From Escallonia rubra (lineage: Eukaryota > Streptophyta > Magnoliopsida > Escalloniales > Escalloniaceae): a stretch of 64,000 bases of DNA. The translations under genes were made by a program, and so were the position numbers. How positions within the stretch are numbered: the first letter of the stretch is position 1; the number at the start of each line of letters is the position of its first letter. The stretch is taken from NCBI GenBank assembly GCA_033065855.1, contig JAVXUO010001084.1, positions 248,001 through 312,000 of the forward strand. The letters run 5' to 3'. Shown one piece after another: positions 24,512 to 35,529 of this stretch. Under the pieces are notes generated by a model that did not search any database, had not been told where the DNA came from, and saw nothing but the letters and a program-made list of their open reading frames with translations.

Positions 24512-24516
24512 CTCAT

Positions 24517-25470
24517 TATCCAAAACAACATGGATGTGATGCACATTGAGAAGAATGTTTTTGATAAGGTGTTCAACACAGTGATGAATGTCAAGGGAAA
24601 ATCGAAAGATCACCTTAAAACGAGAGGGATCTACAACAGTTGGGTGTACGCCGTGAATTGCATCCTCGGACAGTCAGCGGGAGGACGATACTTCTGAAAA
24701 CACCTTATTATCTAGAAAAGAAATAAGTGGAGAAGGTCTGCCAGTGGGTTAAGAATTTGAAGCTTCGGATGGATTTGCGTCCAACATATCTCGTTGCTGC
24801 AATGTATCAGAATGCAAGTTCCAAGGGATAACGAGTCACGAGTGCCACGTATTCATGGAGCGATTCATTCCTATTGCCTTCCGGGGACTGTTGCCAAGGG
24901 TTGGATGCGAGACTTTGACTGAATTATCTCATTTCTTTCGAGATATATGTTCTTCTACAATCCGGGTGAGTAACATGGAGGTGCTTGAGAAGAACATTGT
25001 GGTGACAATTTGCAAGCTGGAGAAAATATTCCCACCTTCGTTCTTTGATTCAACGGAGCATTTGCCTGTTGAACTTGGCCTATGAAGCTAAGATGGGTGG
25101 ACCTGTGCAATATCGGTGGATGTATCCATTCGAGAGGTTATCCTTAAACTTGTTACAGTTGTTCGTTTACACTTAATGCAAAACATGTTATCATTGATAT
25201 TCCAGCTAACTCGATTCGCTAAACTTCTAGGTTCATGTTCCATTTAAAGGAAAAAGTCCGTAATAAAGTTCGTATTGAGGGCTCAATTCCGGAGGCTTAC
25301 GTAACGGAAGAGCTTGTAAACTTTTGTAGCCCATATATTTTGGGCCTGATGTTGATACAAGGTTAAATCAACTAGGCCGAAATGACCCCGGATCCGGCAC
25401 AAATTTGGAAGGGCAATTATCAATATTCAAGTAGTCACGTAGTTCGTTCAGACGAACCTATACTCGATGG
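24517..25470 (+). pseudogene. CACTA transposase TNP2 3' part and DUF4218
   Basis: The sequence reads NNMDVMHIEKNVFDKVFNT and LKTRG, the conserved TNP2 end, then a stop near 24697. After degraded sequence comes DUF4218: MERFIPIAFRGLLPRVGCE, LTELSHFFRDICSS, and beyond a stop EAKMGGPVQYRWMYPFER (about 25085-25140). A further exon with FMFHLKEKVRN lies at about 25230-25330. Frameshifts and stops make it a pseudogene. Confidence 0.8.
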
Positions 25471-25799
25471 CTAACAGATGAAGAGTACAGTGCTGCAACA
25501 ATATAAACCTTTCTAAATTGTGATGAAGTTTCAGCATTCGTTGAGTAAGTTAATGTCTTAATTAAAAAAATTACTGTACATAATTGAAAATGTGTGATAA
25601 GCGAGTCAACTATATTGGTTTGCAGTGAGTTTGATGCTGAATCATTAATCACTGATTCCACTAGACTTGAATCTCATCGGAAATCAATATTTGTACAGTG
25701 GTTCAGAAGCGTGTAAGTCTTTAACGAAATTATATTACGTGTTTATATATAGTTATGTATCCAATTAGTATACTGATTTATCCTTAATTTTTAGCGTCA

Positions 25800-26570
25800 T
25801 CTACAATACGCTCAGTCAATGGATAGACCAGTAGCCTTCTGCTTGAAATTACTAGCTCAAGGCCCTAATAAACAAGCATCCTGTCATGGAGACTATATCA
25901 TCAACGGGTTTAGGTTTAACGTAAAATATGACGACTGAACAAAACAAACCCAAAATAGTGGAGTCTTGGTCAACGGCGACTGTTATGACGAGAATTGCAT
26001 GGGCTTTTATGGAGAGCTATATGAGATTGTTGAGCTAACAAATTTGGGTTTTGAAAATCACCTAGTAGTGTTCAAGTGTACATGGTTCGATGTCACATGA
26101 AGTAGAGGAATCTATGTTAGCTCTTAAGGGATTATAGATGTCAATGTCAAGTCAAGACTTGTATCGGACGAGCTGTTTGTGTTTGCTAGTCAAGCTGCAC
26201 AAGTCTTTCACGCGGAGGACGTTGCAAATCTCAAATCTCATTGGTATACAGTTATCAAGTCCAAGAAATTACCCGTTGCATATGACAGTAAGGTAGACAC
26301 CTTTCAAGCCAACCAAGCACCTGTCTTGGTACCTGTTAAGGTGAACAACGAGGAGGTTGATCTTCCTCTTCCAACAACACTTTATGTAGAAGAAAAAGTT
26401 GTATAGATGATCACGCGGAAGACGTGGGAAGTGTTGAAGGTGATGTGATTGAGTCTACTGATGAAGATGATGAATTACAAGATGAAGAGAACGACGAGTC
26501 CCACGAAGAAAAGGATGATGAGTCTGGCGATGAAGATGATGATGATTTCCAAACTGAAAATGATTGACTT
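25800..26570 (+). pseudogene. CACTA transposase DUF4216 part with acidic tail, broken
   Basis: It is homologous to 11676-12360 and 54193-54933. MDRPVAFCLKLLAQGPNKQA lies at about 25818, GVLVNGDCYDENCMGFYGEL at about 25963, and FASQAAQVFHAEDVANLKSH at 26179-26250. A Glu/Asp-rich tail reads through 26420-26570 in a shifted frame. At least three stops or frameshifts interrupt it. Confidence 0.8.
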
Positions 26571-26724
26571 GTACTGTTGTAACATCACAGTTGTAGTACT
26601 TGGTTCATATTGTGTTTTTATACTCGGTTCATATACTCGGTTCATATAGTGTTCTAACATTTTTCTGCGTAATTATTGTTTTTAATGTGTTAATTTCCTT
26701 GCACTTTATCTATACAAAGTCAGT

Positions 26725-28260
26725 TATGGATAGAATACGGGCTATTCATGGTCGGGGTGGACGCCAAGTTGTATCCTCCTTAGTGGGCCTACCTTATCAT
26801 TGCCCGCCGATGACGAGGCACAAAGTGCTCACGTACAGCAGACAGGGCCCCAGACCCTTCCGTTGCCCCAGTCCCAGCCGTCGCCCCAGCCCGACGACGA
26901 TTCCTCCCACACGCGTGTTGATTCTCCTTCTTCTGTGGGTTCTACCTCAGGTATATTTGATAACGGTGTTTAGTCAATTTTTGCTAGCATTATATTTAAA
27001 TTATATTTGAACTGTATTAATGTCGGTGTTTTGTAGGATCTCGACGAGGCCGTGGCCCGACACGCGGGGTACGCATCGACCCCCCGCGTAAACAAAAAGT
27101 TACTCTCACCCAGGAAGACCAGTAAGTAAAAAAAATCACATCATACAGTATACACATTCTTCAATTTTGATAGTTATTACGGTTCACTTATTTAATGTAA
27201 TTATTTATTTCTTTGGTAGGATCCTTGAGAATCAGGCGAAGACGAATATCGGCATTCTTGTGAAAGGCCGATTCTTTGAGCCATGGCTGTACTGGAAGGA
27301 CTGGGATGCCGGGACGAGGGAGTCCCTATGGCAGGAGAGCCTGGTACGATTAACTATTTTTGTTTGCGATATTATTTGTTTAATTAGAATGTAGTATTAA
27401 AATTAATTTGTGTAATTGGATGCCTTGCAAGAGGGGTTCGCGTTTCACTTGCCTGAGCAGCAGGCATTTTTTGCCTATATCGGCAAGAACTACCGTCGAT
27501 GGCTGCACGACACACGGGACCGGGCGAAGAAGATGCTGCCCGAGGGTGCCCCGATGCAGGAGTTGAAGAAATATCCCCCACATTGGATATCTCCTTCTGT
27601 ATGGGGCCGAATGATTGATCGGTGGGATAATGATCCAGGCTGGGACGCCAAGAGTAGGAGTGGGACCGGGAACAGCCGCGCGAAAGATTCGACGCACACG
27701 GGGGGGGGGTGGGGGGGTCGGTGGCACACGACGTCATCCGATATAAGAATGCGGTTGAGCACCCAAACCTGGAGGAGGATGAGGTCATAGCTCTGCCGTA
27801 TAATTAGATGCACATGAGGAATAAGGACAAGGACGAGGCGCACCAAGCGGAGGACTGTGTTTCAGATATTGCCCGGCGGATCGATGTAAGTTTGAGTCAA
27901 TTTGTTTAATTTTTGTCTTTGTATTCAATATTTGTTGCGTTAATGCCCTAACTTATCTTTAAATCACTATTTTTGCAGGCCACGTATGAAAAGCTTAGGG
28001 GGTCCAAGCAGCAGTCCGGACAGCCATCAGCGTCCAAAAGTACGGGTATGAGTACTGAGGCATTGAAGCGATGGCTGGATACACCGGAGGTCGTCAATCG
28101 GCCGAAAGGCTGCATACGTGGCATGTCTAGCGCGACTGCACGTGCTGTGATAGGAACGTCCCCACCCCTTGCTGCCCCTCCATAGACACAGGCACCGGCT
28201 ACGCAGTGACCGTTGGACGAGGACAAGATCCACCGCATTGCTACAGAGGTGTTCAGGATG
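26725..28260 (+). pseudogene. Transposase_24-like second protein of CACTA B
   Basis: Exons in order: MDRIRAIHGRGGRQVVSSL (26726-26950); a GSRRGRGPTRGVRIDPPRKQ exon (about 27037-27120); KTNIGILVKGRFFEPWLYWK (about 27220-27345); the conserved core with QQAFFAYIGKNYRRWLHDTR and YPPHWISPSVWGRMIDRW (27416-27700); and ATYEKLRGSKQQSGQPSAS (about 27980-28200). Introns have GT/AG borders. A poly-G expansion near 27702-27715 breaks the frame. The same exon plan is found in reverse in CACTA E, which confirms gene structure. Confidence 0.8.
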
Positions 28261-28333
28261 ATCACAAACACTATATACGTTTATTGAACGCTTGAAATTA
28301 CGAGGGCTATCAAGATTAATGCGTTCGTGACTT

Positions 28334-28573
28334 TACAATAGAATAGGGGAGAGGAAAGGTGTACATGTCGAGAGGGCATTGTTGCTGGACATGCCGAGCC
28401 GGCTCCGGATCAGCAGGGTCCAGATCTGGGACTCGGCAACCTCTAATGAGCTCCCTCTCGTGCCCTCCCAGCTTGTGCTCCCCTCCCGCTCTCGTGCTGT
28501 TCCAGCTTGTGCTCCCCTCCCGCTCTCGTGCCCTCTCGACATGTACACCTTTCCTCTCCCCTATTCTATTGTA
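28334..28573. repeat. Perfect 45-bp inverted repeat with 150-bp loop
   Basis: Arms 28334-28378 and 28529-28573 are exact reverse complements over 45 bp. The loop carries a duplicated CAGCTTGTGCTCCCCTCCCG unit. It lies just downstream of the Transposase_24 gene. The equivalent region of element D (48165-48380) keeps the second-arm-like text but no clear matching first arm. Confidence 0.95.
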
Positions 28574-28671
28574 TCCGGCTCCCATGCCCTCCTGAACTAT
28601 ATGTACATTTTATTTTTCATTATAGTAAACATTTTTTAAAGTTATATATATAGTTGTTTTGTGTTTGTTTT

Positions 28672-28713
28672 AGGGTTAAATAATTGCTGATGGATCAGCA
28701 ATTATTTAACCCT
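28672..28713. repeat. Conserved 42-bp hairpin near the CACTA B 3' end
   Basis: Arms of 20 bp with a 2-bp GG centre (AGGGTTAAATAATTGCTGAT and its complement) form a perfect palindrome. A slightly imperfect copy is kept at 50113-50154 in element D. Confidence 0.92.
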
Positions 28714-28794
28714 AATGTGCATTTGGGGGATTGTGCCTTGTTATTGAGAACTTGAATTTGTAATTATAGGTTTGGGCATTAAAAAAAAGATTAA

Positions 28795-29199
28795 TTTTTT
28801 TTTTACTTTTAGCGACAGATTTATTCCGTCGCTAAAGAGTATCCCTAAAGCTCCACTTTTAGCGATGGAAATTCCGTCGCTAAAAAGCGAACCTTAAGCG
28901 ACGGAATTTTCGTCGCTAAAAATATTATTCCGTCGCTAGATATTTAACGTAATAAATTATTTTCAAATTTTTTTTTTAATTAAAATACGGAAAATACATT
29001 TAGCGACGGAAAATCCATTGCTCATGTATAAAAAATTTCGTCGCTGAAAGTCCAATATTAGGCGACGGATTTTGGAATTCCGTCGCAAAACTTTTAGCGA
29101 CAGGCTTTTATGCGAGGAACTTTTAGCAACGGGGAGATCTGTTGCTAAAAGCTTTTAGTGACGAACACCCTGTCGCTAAAAGCCTTGTTTCTTGTAGTG
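28795..29199 (+). repeat. Right subterminal repeats and terminus of CACTA B
   Basis: Repeated TTTAGCGACGGA / TTCCGTCGCTAAA words in both orientations end in TTTCTTGTAGTG. They probably bind the TNPA-like protein of the element; binding is inferred from En/Spm. Confidence 0.88.
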
Positions 29200-29294
29200 G
29201 TATTGACAGACATCACAAACCTTATCCTTGATAAACTTTAACTTTGGTAATCCTATGACAAGCTCTTTCGAGATTAGATCCATATGCACATGAC

Positions 29295-29873
29295 CTAACT
29301 TATTTCTTGTAGTGGTATTGACAGAAGTTTCTTGATTAGATTCATATGCACATGACCCAATCTACGATGCCACAACGAAATATCATTTTGTTGAACATAT
29401 AGACATACTTCACGAGAAGAGTCTAACGCATCAAAAGACAAAGTGTAAATATTATCATCTCTCTTACCAACCAAAGTGCCTCTATCTGAGGCATGACTGA
29501 TCAGGCAGTGGTCACCTTTAAAATGAACTTTGTGTCCACTATCGATTAGTTGACTGATGCTTGTCAAATTGAACTTTAAACTGTCAACTAAGGACACATT
29601 ATCAATGGAAACTAAACCTATCCCAACTTTACATTTACCAATAATCTTCCCATTTGAGTTGTCTCCGAAAGTAACAAGGCCGCCATCCTTTGGAGTGATA
29701 TGAGAGAACAGTGAGCGATCACTGTCACATGCCTTGAGCATCCGCTGTCGATGATCCATTTGTTTGGATCCACCTTTGCTTTCAAACGTACCTACAACAA
29801 ATTCTGGTTTCATTCCTTTAGGTACCCACACTTTCTTGGGTCCTGGAAGATTAGGTAAACAATGTTTTGGCAC
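29295..29873 (-). pseudogene. Copia protease/pre-integrase region
   Basis: The minus frame includes HITPKDGGLVTFGDNSNGKI and the GAG-pre-integrase motif LWHRRLGHVHMNLIKKL. The aspartic protease active site, WIIDSGCSRHV, is readable at about 29735-29765 but in a neighbouring frame, so small frameshifts lie on each side of it. A short internal duplication near 29303 then disrupts the integrase zinc region. The protein cannot be produced intact. Confidence 0.8.
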
Positions 29874-29929
29874 CCAAATTTACTTTATTCTATTTTGACT
29901 GACAGAAGAAGAATGTTGATTTAATTTCT

Positions 29930-31609
29930 GGCTACTTTAAGAGGACAGTTCTTAGCTAAGTGACCCTTCTTGTTACACGTTGTACAGAGTGTGAATGGTG
30001 AGTAGGAAGCTAGATTTTTGTTAAAGAAATTTGTATAATCCTTTTGCTTCTTTGAAGGATCATAACCAATTCCACTCTTTTAAAAAACACATCTTTGTCT
30101 TCCCAAAAGTATATCCAGATTCTCTCTTCCTTGTGTAAATTTTGAAAGTGTGAGATTCAGATCTTCGATCTCTTTTTCTAAATTCCCTTTTTGTGTAGAA
30201 ATTTTCTCCAGTTGGGATTTTAAAAGCTCGTTTTCTACAGGAATTTTTACTCTTCCGAGAGACTAGATTTCTGAAGACAAATAAGAATTTCCTTCTTAGA
30301 AGCAATCAGATCATCTTTTAAAGAAGCATTTTCAGAAATATAGAACTCAAACTTTTCGCCTAGCTCTTCCTTTTCACCTTCCAGCTCTTCAACAATGTTT
30401 ATTAAAGAAAGAGCTTTCTTTTTAAGAGCAACATTTTTAAGTTTTAACTTCTCGTGGTTTTCACCGAGTTCAAGAAAAGCTAACTCAAGCTTATTATAAT
30501 CAAAATTTTCAGCAGTGATTACCTTATCAGAATGATCATCCTTGGCCATAAAACATAGCTGAGCTACGTCATCGTCTTTGCTCGTCTCTTTATCACTCTC
30601 GTCAGAATCATCCCAAGTTAGCAAGCAGAGATTTTCTGGGTTTGAATTTCTTTTCTTTGATGTCTCGTCCGCTGCTGCTTGTTGACTTATTCTTGAGCTG
30701 TGGGCAGTACTTTTTAATGTGTCCAGTTCTGCCGCATTCATAGCAAGCGTTAGGATTTTCTCTTGCATTCCAATCACCATTATTTCTTTGATGTGACTAG
30801 TGTGTCTAACTCCTCCTAATCTTTCCATCTCGCCGACTTGTAAGGAACTTCTTGAACTCATGAGTGATGAGTGCCATTTCTGGATCAGAGTCATCGTTGT
30901 TCTCTGTAGCTTCATGAGAGGCCTCAACGTTGAGAGCTAGATTCTTCTTCTTCAAAGTGGTCTCTTCCTCGTCATGAATCTTCATCATGATTTCATGAGT
31001 CATTAGAGAACCCACCAATTCTTCCAGCTTCAGCACATTCAGATCTTTAGCTTCTTGAATGGCTGTGAGTTTCGCTTCTCATCTCTTGGGAAGAGATGTA
31101 TGAATTTTTCTTACAATCACCTTTTCTGGGTATGTTTTTCCCAAGAGTTTTAGTCCATTTATAATGAGAGTAAACCTGGACTACATCTTATTTATGGACT
31201 CGTGTTCCTTTATTTTGAAGGCCTCATATTGCTGGACTAACATGTTGATCTTAGTCTCCTTTACCTGATTGGTACCTTCGTGAGTGACCTTCAGCAGTCT
31301 CCACATTTCTTTAGATGTTTCGCATGCTGAGACTCAATTGTACTCATTCATGTCAAGGCCACAGCTGATAATATTCTTTGCTTTGTCGTCCATGGAGAAG
31401 AGTTGTGCCTCATGAGCGTCCATTTTGAGAATTCCCTTGGAAACCTTGGTTCCGTCTGGCCCATCCTTAATGGGAATAATAAGGCCATTCTCTACAGCGC
31501 ACCAAACATGATTATCGTGCCTCAGGAAATTCCTCATCCGATTTTTCCAATAGCTATAATTGTCATTTTTCAACAGAGGTGGTCTAGTGGTTGCTGAACC
31601 TTCTTCCAT
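29930..31609 (-). pseudogene. Sirevirus gag
   Basis: The start is ATG 31609, 55 bp after the primer-binding site, opening MEEGSATTRPPLLKNDNYSY with WKNRMRNFL, the copia gag N-terminal (DUF4219-like) motif. The frame stops at 31334. Gag text continues in other frames (31330-31040, 31036-30806, 30927-30247). A zinc knuckle (CYECG-type) lies near 30700-30760, outside the open frame. The 30247-30600 part is Lys/Glu/Leu-rich with heptads, a probable coiled coil as in Sirevirus Gag. Multiple frameshifts are present. Confidence 0.8.
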
Positions 31610-31663
31610 AATGAGATCTTTAGCTCTTGACTGTTAAGTCACAATGAAAATACCAGACCACAC

Positions 31664-31677
31664 GGCTCCGATACCAC
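31664..31677 (-). promoter_or_regulatory. Primer-binding site for initiator tRNA-Met
   Basis: The minus strand reads TGGTATCGGAGCC, complementary with one mismatch to the 3' end of plant initiator tRNA-Met (expected TGGTATCAGAGC). It starts two bases inside the LTR, the normal place for minus-strand DNA priming. Confidence 0.88.
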
Positions 31678-31678
31678 T

Positions 31679-32751
31679 TGTAGGTCCCTAAACACACCTA
31701 CAGGGGCGGGGGAGGGGGGGGGGTGAATAGGTGTTTACAACTTTGAGCAGAAATTTAAAATCTAAATTTACAAAGTAATAACAAAAATAGTAAATATAAA
31801 TCGACACAGAGATTTATACTTGTTCGACCCCACCAGCCTACGTCCAGTCCCCGAGCACTCCACACAAGGAAGACCTACCCGAGCCTTTCACCAAGCAGCT
31901 AACTTCGGGTGCTAGCTCAAACTGTAGTACAGATTTCGAAACCCTTCAAGGTTTCCAACGATTACAAGTGAAAAGAAGATTTACACATTCGATACAATAA
32001 CACACTCCTTTATGAGTAAATATTACAATGAATACAACAAGGCTAAGCTTTCTTAGGTGGGAAGATCTGTAATTTTTTAAGAACTAAACCAAGAAGCTTA
32101 CTTTTCAATTTCTCAAAGTATGAACTCACTCAAAGAAGAATAGATTAAAGTGTGAAATAAGTTGAGAGAGTAATTTTGAGAAGTGAGAGAGATTTTTCAG
32201 AGATTGGAGAAGTTAGTAATAAATGCTCTCAAGGACCCCTTTTATACTAGAAGAGAATATGACTGTTAAAAAGGGATGACAAAAAGTTTGATTCGAATGA
32301 AAGATTCAAATGATTCGAAAGAAAACATCTATGAGGAATTCAGTCGAATGAATCTGAGATTCATTCGAATGAAATGATAGAGCTGAGAGATGTTGAAGCC
32401 ACTGAAGGATTGAGTCGAATGAAAACTATTTTTTGGTCGAAAGAAAATGTTGCTTCGAATGAAAACTTTGGTTTCGACCGAAAGTTTTGGCGATCGAAAC
32501 CTCTTGGCTTCGACCGAAAGTTTTGGTTTCGACCGAAAACTCTGGCTTCGACCAAAAACTCTGGGTTTCGACCGAAAACTCTGACTTCGACTGAATATTT
32601 TTTGAAACTTGACAAGAAGAGTCTGAAGAAAAGATTCGAATGAAAACTCACTTTTCATTCGAATGAAAACCCTTGATTTGTTCTTTACTTGATTTTCTGG
32701 AGATCTTTAAGAAAGACTTAGTTACAAAGATTAAATACAACAAAGATGACA
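31679..32751 (-). repeat. 5' LTR of the Sirevirus-like element
   Basis: On the minus strand it runs from TGTCATCTTTG to ACCTACA next to the primer-binding site. It has a poly-G tract at 31706-31731 and a 32290-32660 zone dense in TTCGAATGAA and TTTCGACCGAAA short palindromes, as seen in Sirevirus LTR promoters. The 3' LTR is not available for comparison. The outer edge is set by the TG start and the point where gypsy integrase sequence begins. Confidence 0.75.
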
Positions 32752-34379
32752 ATAATCGGTGCCAGTCACTAAGGGTATCTTCAATTTCCCTTTCCATAAT
32801 GTGTTTGATCGACTTGTTTGTAGCTTCAGCTTGACCAGTTGCTTGCACATAATAAGGTATAGAGTTTCTTATTTTAAATTTGTATTCTTTAGCAAACTCA
32901 AGTATCTCCCCCCCCCTAGTGAAAACAGTACCTCTATTGGCTATAATCGTATGAGGTAACCCAAATGGAACCTAAATCGATGGATTATGTTCTTTGATGA
33001 ACGTGATGACGCTCTCTTCGGTAGCCATTTTCATGTTTTTGTCTTCAATCCATTTTTGTAAAGTGATTGGTTACTATGATAATAAAACCATGTTGCTTGG
33101 ATAAAGAGGGATGTATTTGGCCTATCAAATTCATGGCCCATCCGCGAAAGGCCATTGTTTTACTATCGATCGCAAATCTACACTAAGTGCGCGATGAATT
33201 ACGCCATATTTTTTACAAGCTTGGCATCTTTTTGCATATCTGATGTAATCTTTCATTATGGTGGGCAAGTAATGACCATGACGTCTAATCAACCACCTCA
33301 TCTTTACAGCTGCTTGATGAGCACCACAGGTACCCTCATGCACCTCGACCATTATCTGTATGGCCTCTTCTTGCCCTAAACATCTTAACGTATTCCTTCT
33401 GGAGTTTGTTTAAACAAATCACCATCTAAGATAAAGTATGTAACTACTTTAACTTTATTTTTGTTTCTACCCCCAACTGAGTGTTTTGCAGAAATTAAAT
33501 AATGGGCGTCTTTCAATCATCTTGAGCTAGATCGATTGGGTTAACGATCTCCTACTGTTTATATCTATCTCTGATTAATGGTAAGTGCTATGATACTTTC
33601 ACTCAGTGTTCATTAACTCAGTCTAAGATTCTTAACCCTAAAGCCATCTGAGCCATAACATTGGCATTCCCATTGCCTAATCTTGGGATGTGAGTTATAG
33701 TCACCTCATCAAACTTTGCTAACAAATATGAAGCAACACTGAAACACATTTTCAGACCAGGAGCATTATCTTTGAATTCTCCAGGAAATTGTTTTACAAC
33801 CAACTGAGAGTTCCCAAATATTTGTACCATTGTTATACGCATATCCAATAGTATTTGATACCGATAATCAAAGCTTCATATTCTGCTTGCTTATCTCAGT
33901 AATCTTTTTCAATTTGGAATGCAAATTTATGGATATTTCCAATAGGTGAAATCAATACTATTCCTGCTTCAGTTCCTCGATCTGCCAAGAAATTGGCTAG
34001 GGCTTGTTCTTTCATGGCTTTCTGAGGAATGTAAGTTAGGCTATACTCTATCAGAGCTAGGACCTATTTCCCCATTTTTCCTTGTAGAACTGGTCTTGAT
34101 AGCATGTATTTTATTAAATCGGTTTGTGCTATAACTAACACATCGAAAGACAACATATAGTGTCGAAGCTTAATTGCGGAATAATACAAAGTTAAACATA
34201 GTTTTTCTACAATGGAGTAATTTATTTCCATTACATTCATACCTTGAGTAAAGTAGTAAATAGCCTGCTCAAAGCCTTGATTGTTCTCTTGAGCTAATAA
34301 ACTACCAAGTGACGACTTCGTGGCTGATACATATAACTTTAGTGGCTTTCCGATTGTCGGTGGCATCAAGATGGGGGCT
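32752..34379 (-). pseudogene. Ty3/gypsy pol fragment, Tat-type with extra RNase H
   Basis: Minus-strand order: end of RT and first RNase H (34369-34064; KPLKLYVSATKSSLGSLLAQ, IVEKLCLTLYYSAIKLRHYM), a second archaeal-type RNase H (33848-33618; IFGNSQLVVKQFPGEFKDN, HIPRLGNGNANVMAQ), the integrase HHCC finger (33352-33131; EVHEGTCGAHQAAVKMRW, RCQACKK), and the integrase core (about 33130-32752; GQAEATNKSIK). Two RNase H domains are diagnostic for the Tat/Ogre branch. Stops and frameshifts are frequent. The rest of the element is cut off by the copia insertion on one side and the hAT piece on the other. Confidence 0.8.
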
Positions 34380-35262
34380 TAATAGAGGCGTCAAAGGACA
34401 GGGCTCAGGCCGACCCAGCCCGGGCCTAGAGGGCCAGAAAATAGGCCGGGCCATTTAGGGCTTCGGGCATTAGAAACCGGGCCGGGAGGCCCTGTCTAGG
34501 CCCAAGCCCTAGGTCCAGGCCCGGGCCCTTTTTTTTTAGTTTTATTTTAAAATTTCCTTTTTTGTGTTGTGAGAATATTAATTCACAAAATAAATGCAAT
34601 TGATAGGCCTTTCTCCTTTTATCCGGGCTTGGGACCGGCTGCTTGTAAACAAGCAGGCGAAGTTACCTATTTTTTTAATATATCATTTTTCAGAAAAGGT
34701 GAGAAAAAATATCTATTTTTCTCAAGTGCATTGTTTATTTTAGACACGCTTAATTTGTTTGAAAATAATTTATACTAAAAAGAAAAAACTTGAGAAAATG
34801 AAAAGAAAAGGAAATTACCTAATCATCCGAAAGTGTTTTGACGTCCGAATCGCTGCTTCTCCTATCATCAATTGGGTTATCTTGCTCGCGGTATTTCGCA
34901 TCAAGATAATCCTTCCAACATACACATAACTCGAGTGACTCAGCATTAAGACGACTCCTCATGTCATCCAATACCCTCTTGCTCGCTAAAAATGCCGACT
35001 CTGAATCAACCGTGGAAGCTTGCATCGGTAGTACATCCCGGGCAATTTGGGATAAAGTTTTATACATTTTTTCATTTTTTTTTTCCAAAAAAGTTAACAA
35101 ATCAAAGTTCATCTGCTCTTCCATTGGTAAAAAAAATAATGATTAGTATTTGCATATAGACCAATTTCATTAAAAGAGGAATAAGTAGACGAACCTGCAG
35201 AACTAGAAGTACCTTCTACTAATAGTTGTCTTGCCACTAGATGTTCTAAGCCGGTGAGATAT
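34380..35262 (-). mobile_element. hAT element, 3' end with transposase C-terminus
   Basis: The minus frame 35124-34819 contains the hAT dimerisation motif: LSQIARDVLPMQASTVDSES and RRVLDDMRSRLN-like text, then LCVCWKDYLDAK. Upstream codons read on to about 35260, where a CACTA terminus interrupts. Downstream is a GGGCCGGGC-rich terminal region typical of plant hAT ends (34390-34530), finishing TAGAGGCGTCAAAGG at about 34383, next to gypsy RT sequence. The 5' end is not found. Confidence 0.8.
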
Positions 35263-35412
35263 CACTATAAGATACTACCCCTTTAGCGACCGGTGTATGC
35301 AGTCGCTAAAGGGGGAGCGGCGGTCGCTAACAATATTTTTTATTTTGAAATATTAAATTAGCGACCTCATTTATTTTGTTTTATTACCGCGATATGCGGT
35401 CGCTAAACCTGA
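35263..35412 (-). repeat. CACTA C terminus and subterminal repeats
   Basis: CACTATAAGATAC is followed by TTAGCGACCGG, GCAGTCGCTAAAG, GCGGTCGCTAA, TTAGCGACCTC and TGCGGTCGCTAAA. Three substitutions from the canonical CACTACAAGAAAC fit an old copy. Confidence 0.75.
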
Positions 35413-35529
35413 GTTTTGCAAAAAAAAAAAAAAACAAATTAAGTCAAATAAGCTGTCCACATCCTGTCCAAAACCTATCCCAAAACCAAAACCAATACCA
35501 ATCCAATACCAATCTAATCCAATACCAAT

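Larger units (their letters stand above)
20104..29199 (+). mobile_element. Complete CACTA element B
   Basis: The left terminus CACTACAAGAAAAG (20104) and right terminus TTTCTTGTAGTG (ending 29199) are flanked by the same trinucleotide GTA (20101-20103 and 29200-29202), the 3-bp duplication made by CACTA transposases. Removing the element and one GTA restores continuous copia integrase sequence. Interior order: subterminal repeats, pyrimidine-rich leader, GT-rich DNA, TNP2, DUF4218, DUF4216, Transposase_24, hairpins, subterminal repeats. A solo LTR at 22234-24511 interrupts TNP2. Length is 9,096 bp. Confidence 0.92.
29200..32751 (-). mobile_element. Sirevirus-like Ty1/copia retrotransposon, 5' half
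   Basis: On the minus strand the order is LTR (32751-31679), primer-binding site, gag (31609-about 29930), protease and pre-integrase (29873-29295) and integrase, which is cut by CACTA B and continues at 20103-19882. The long gag with a coiled-coil C-terminal part and the tRNA-Met primer site fit the Sirevirus lineage. The right LTR edge abuts Ty3/gypsy integrase sequence, so the copia element inserted into that gypsy element. Its 3' half is not in the window. Confidence 0.85.
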
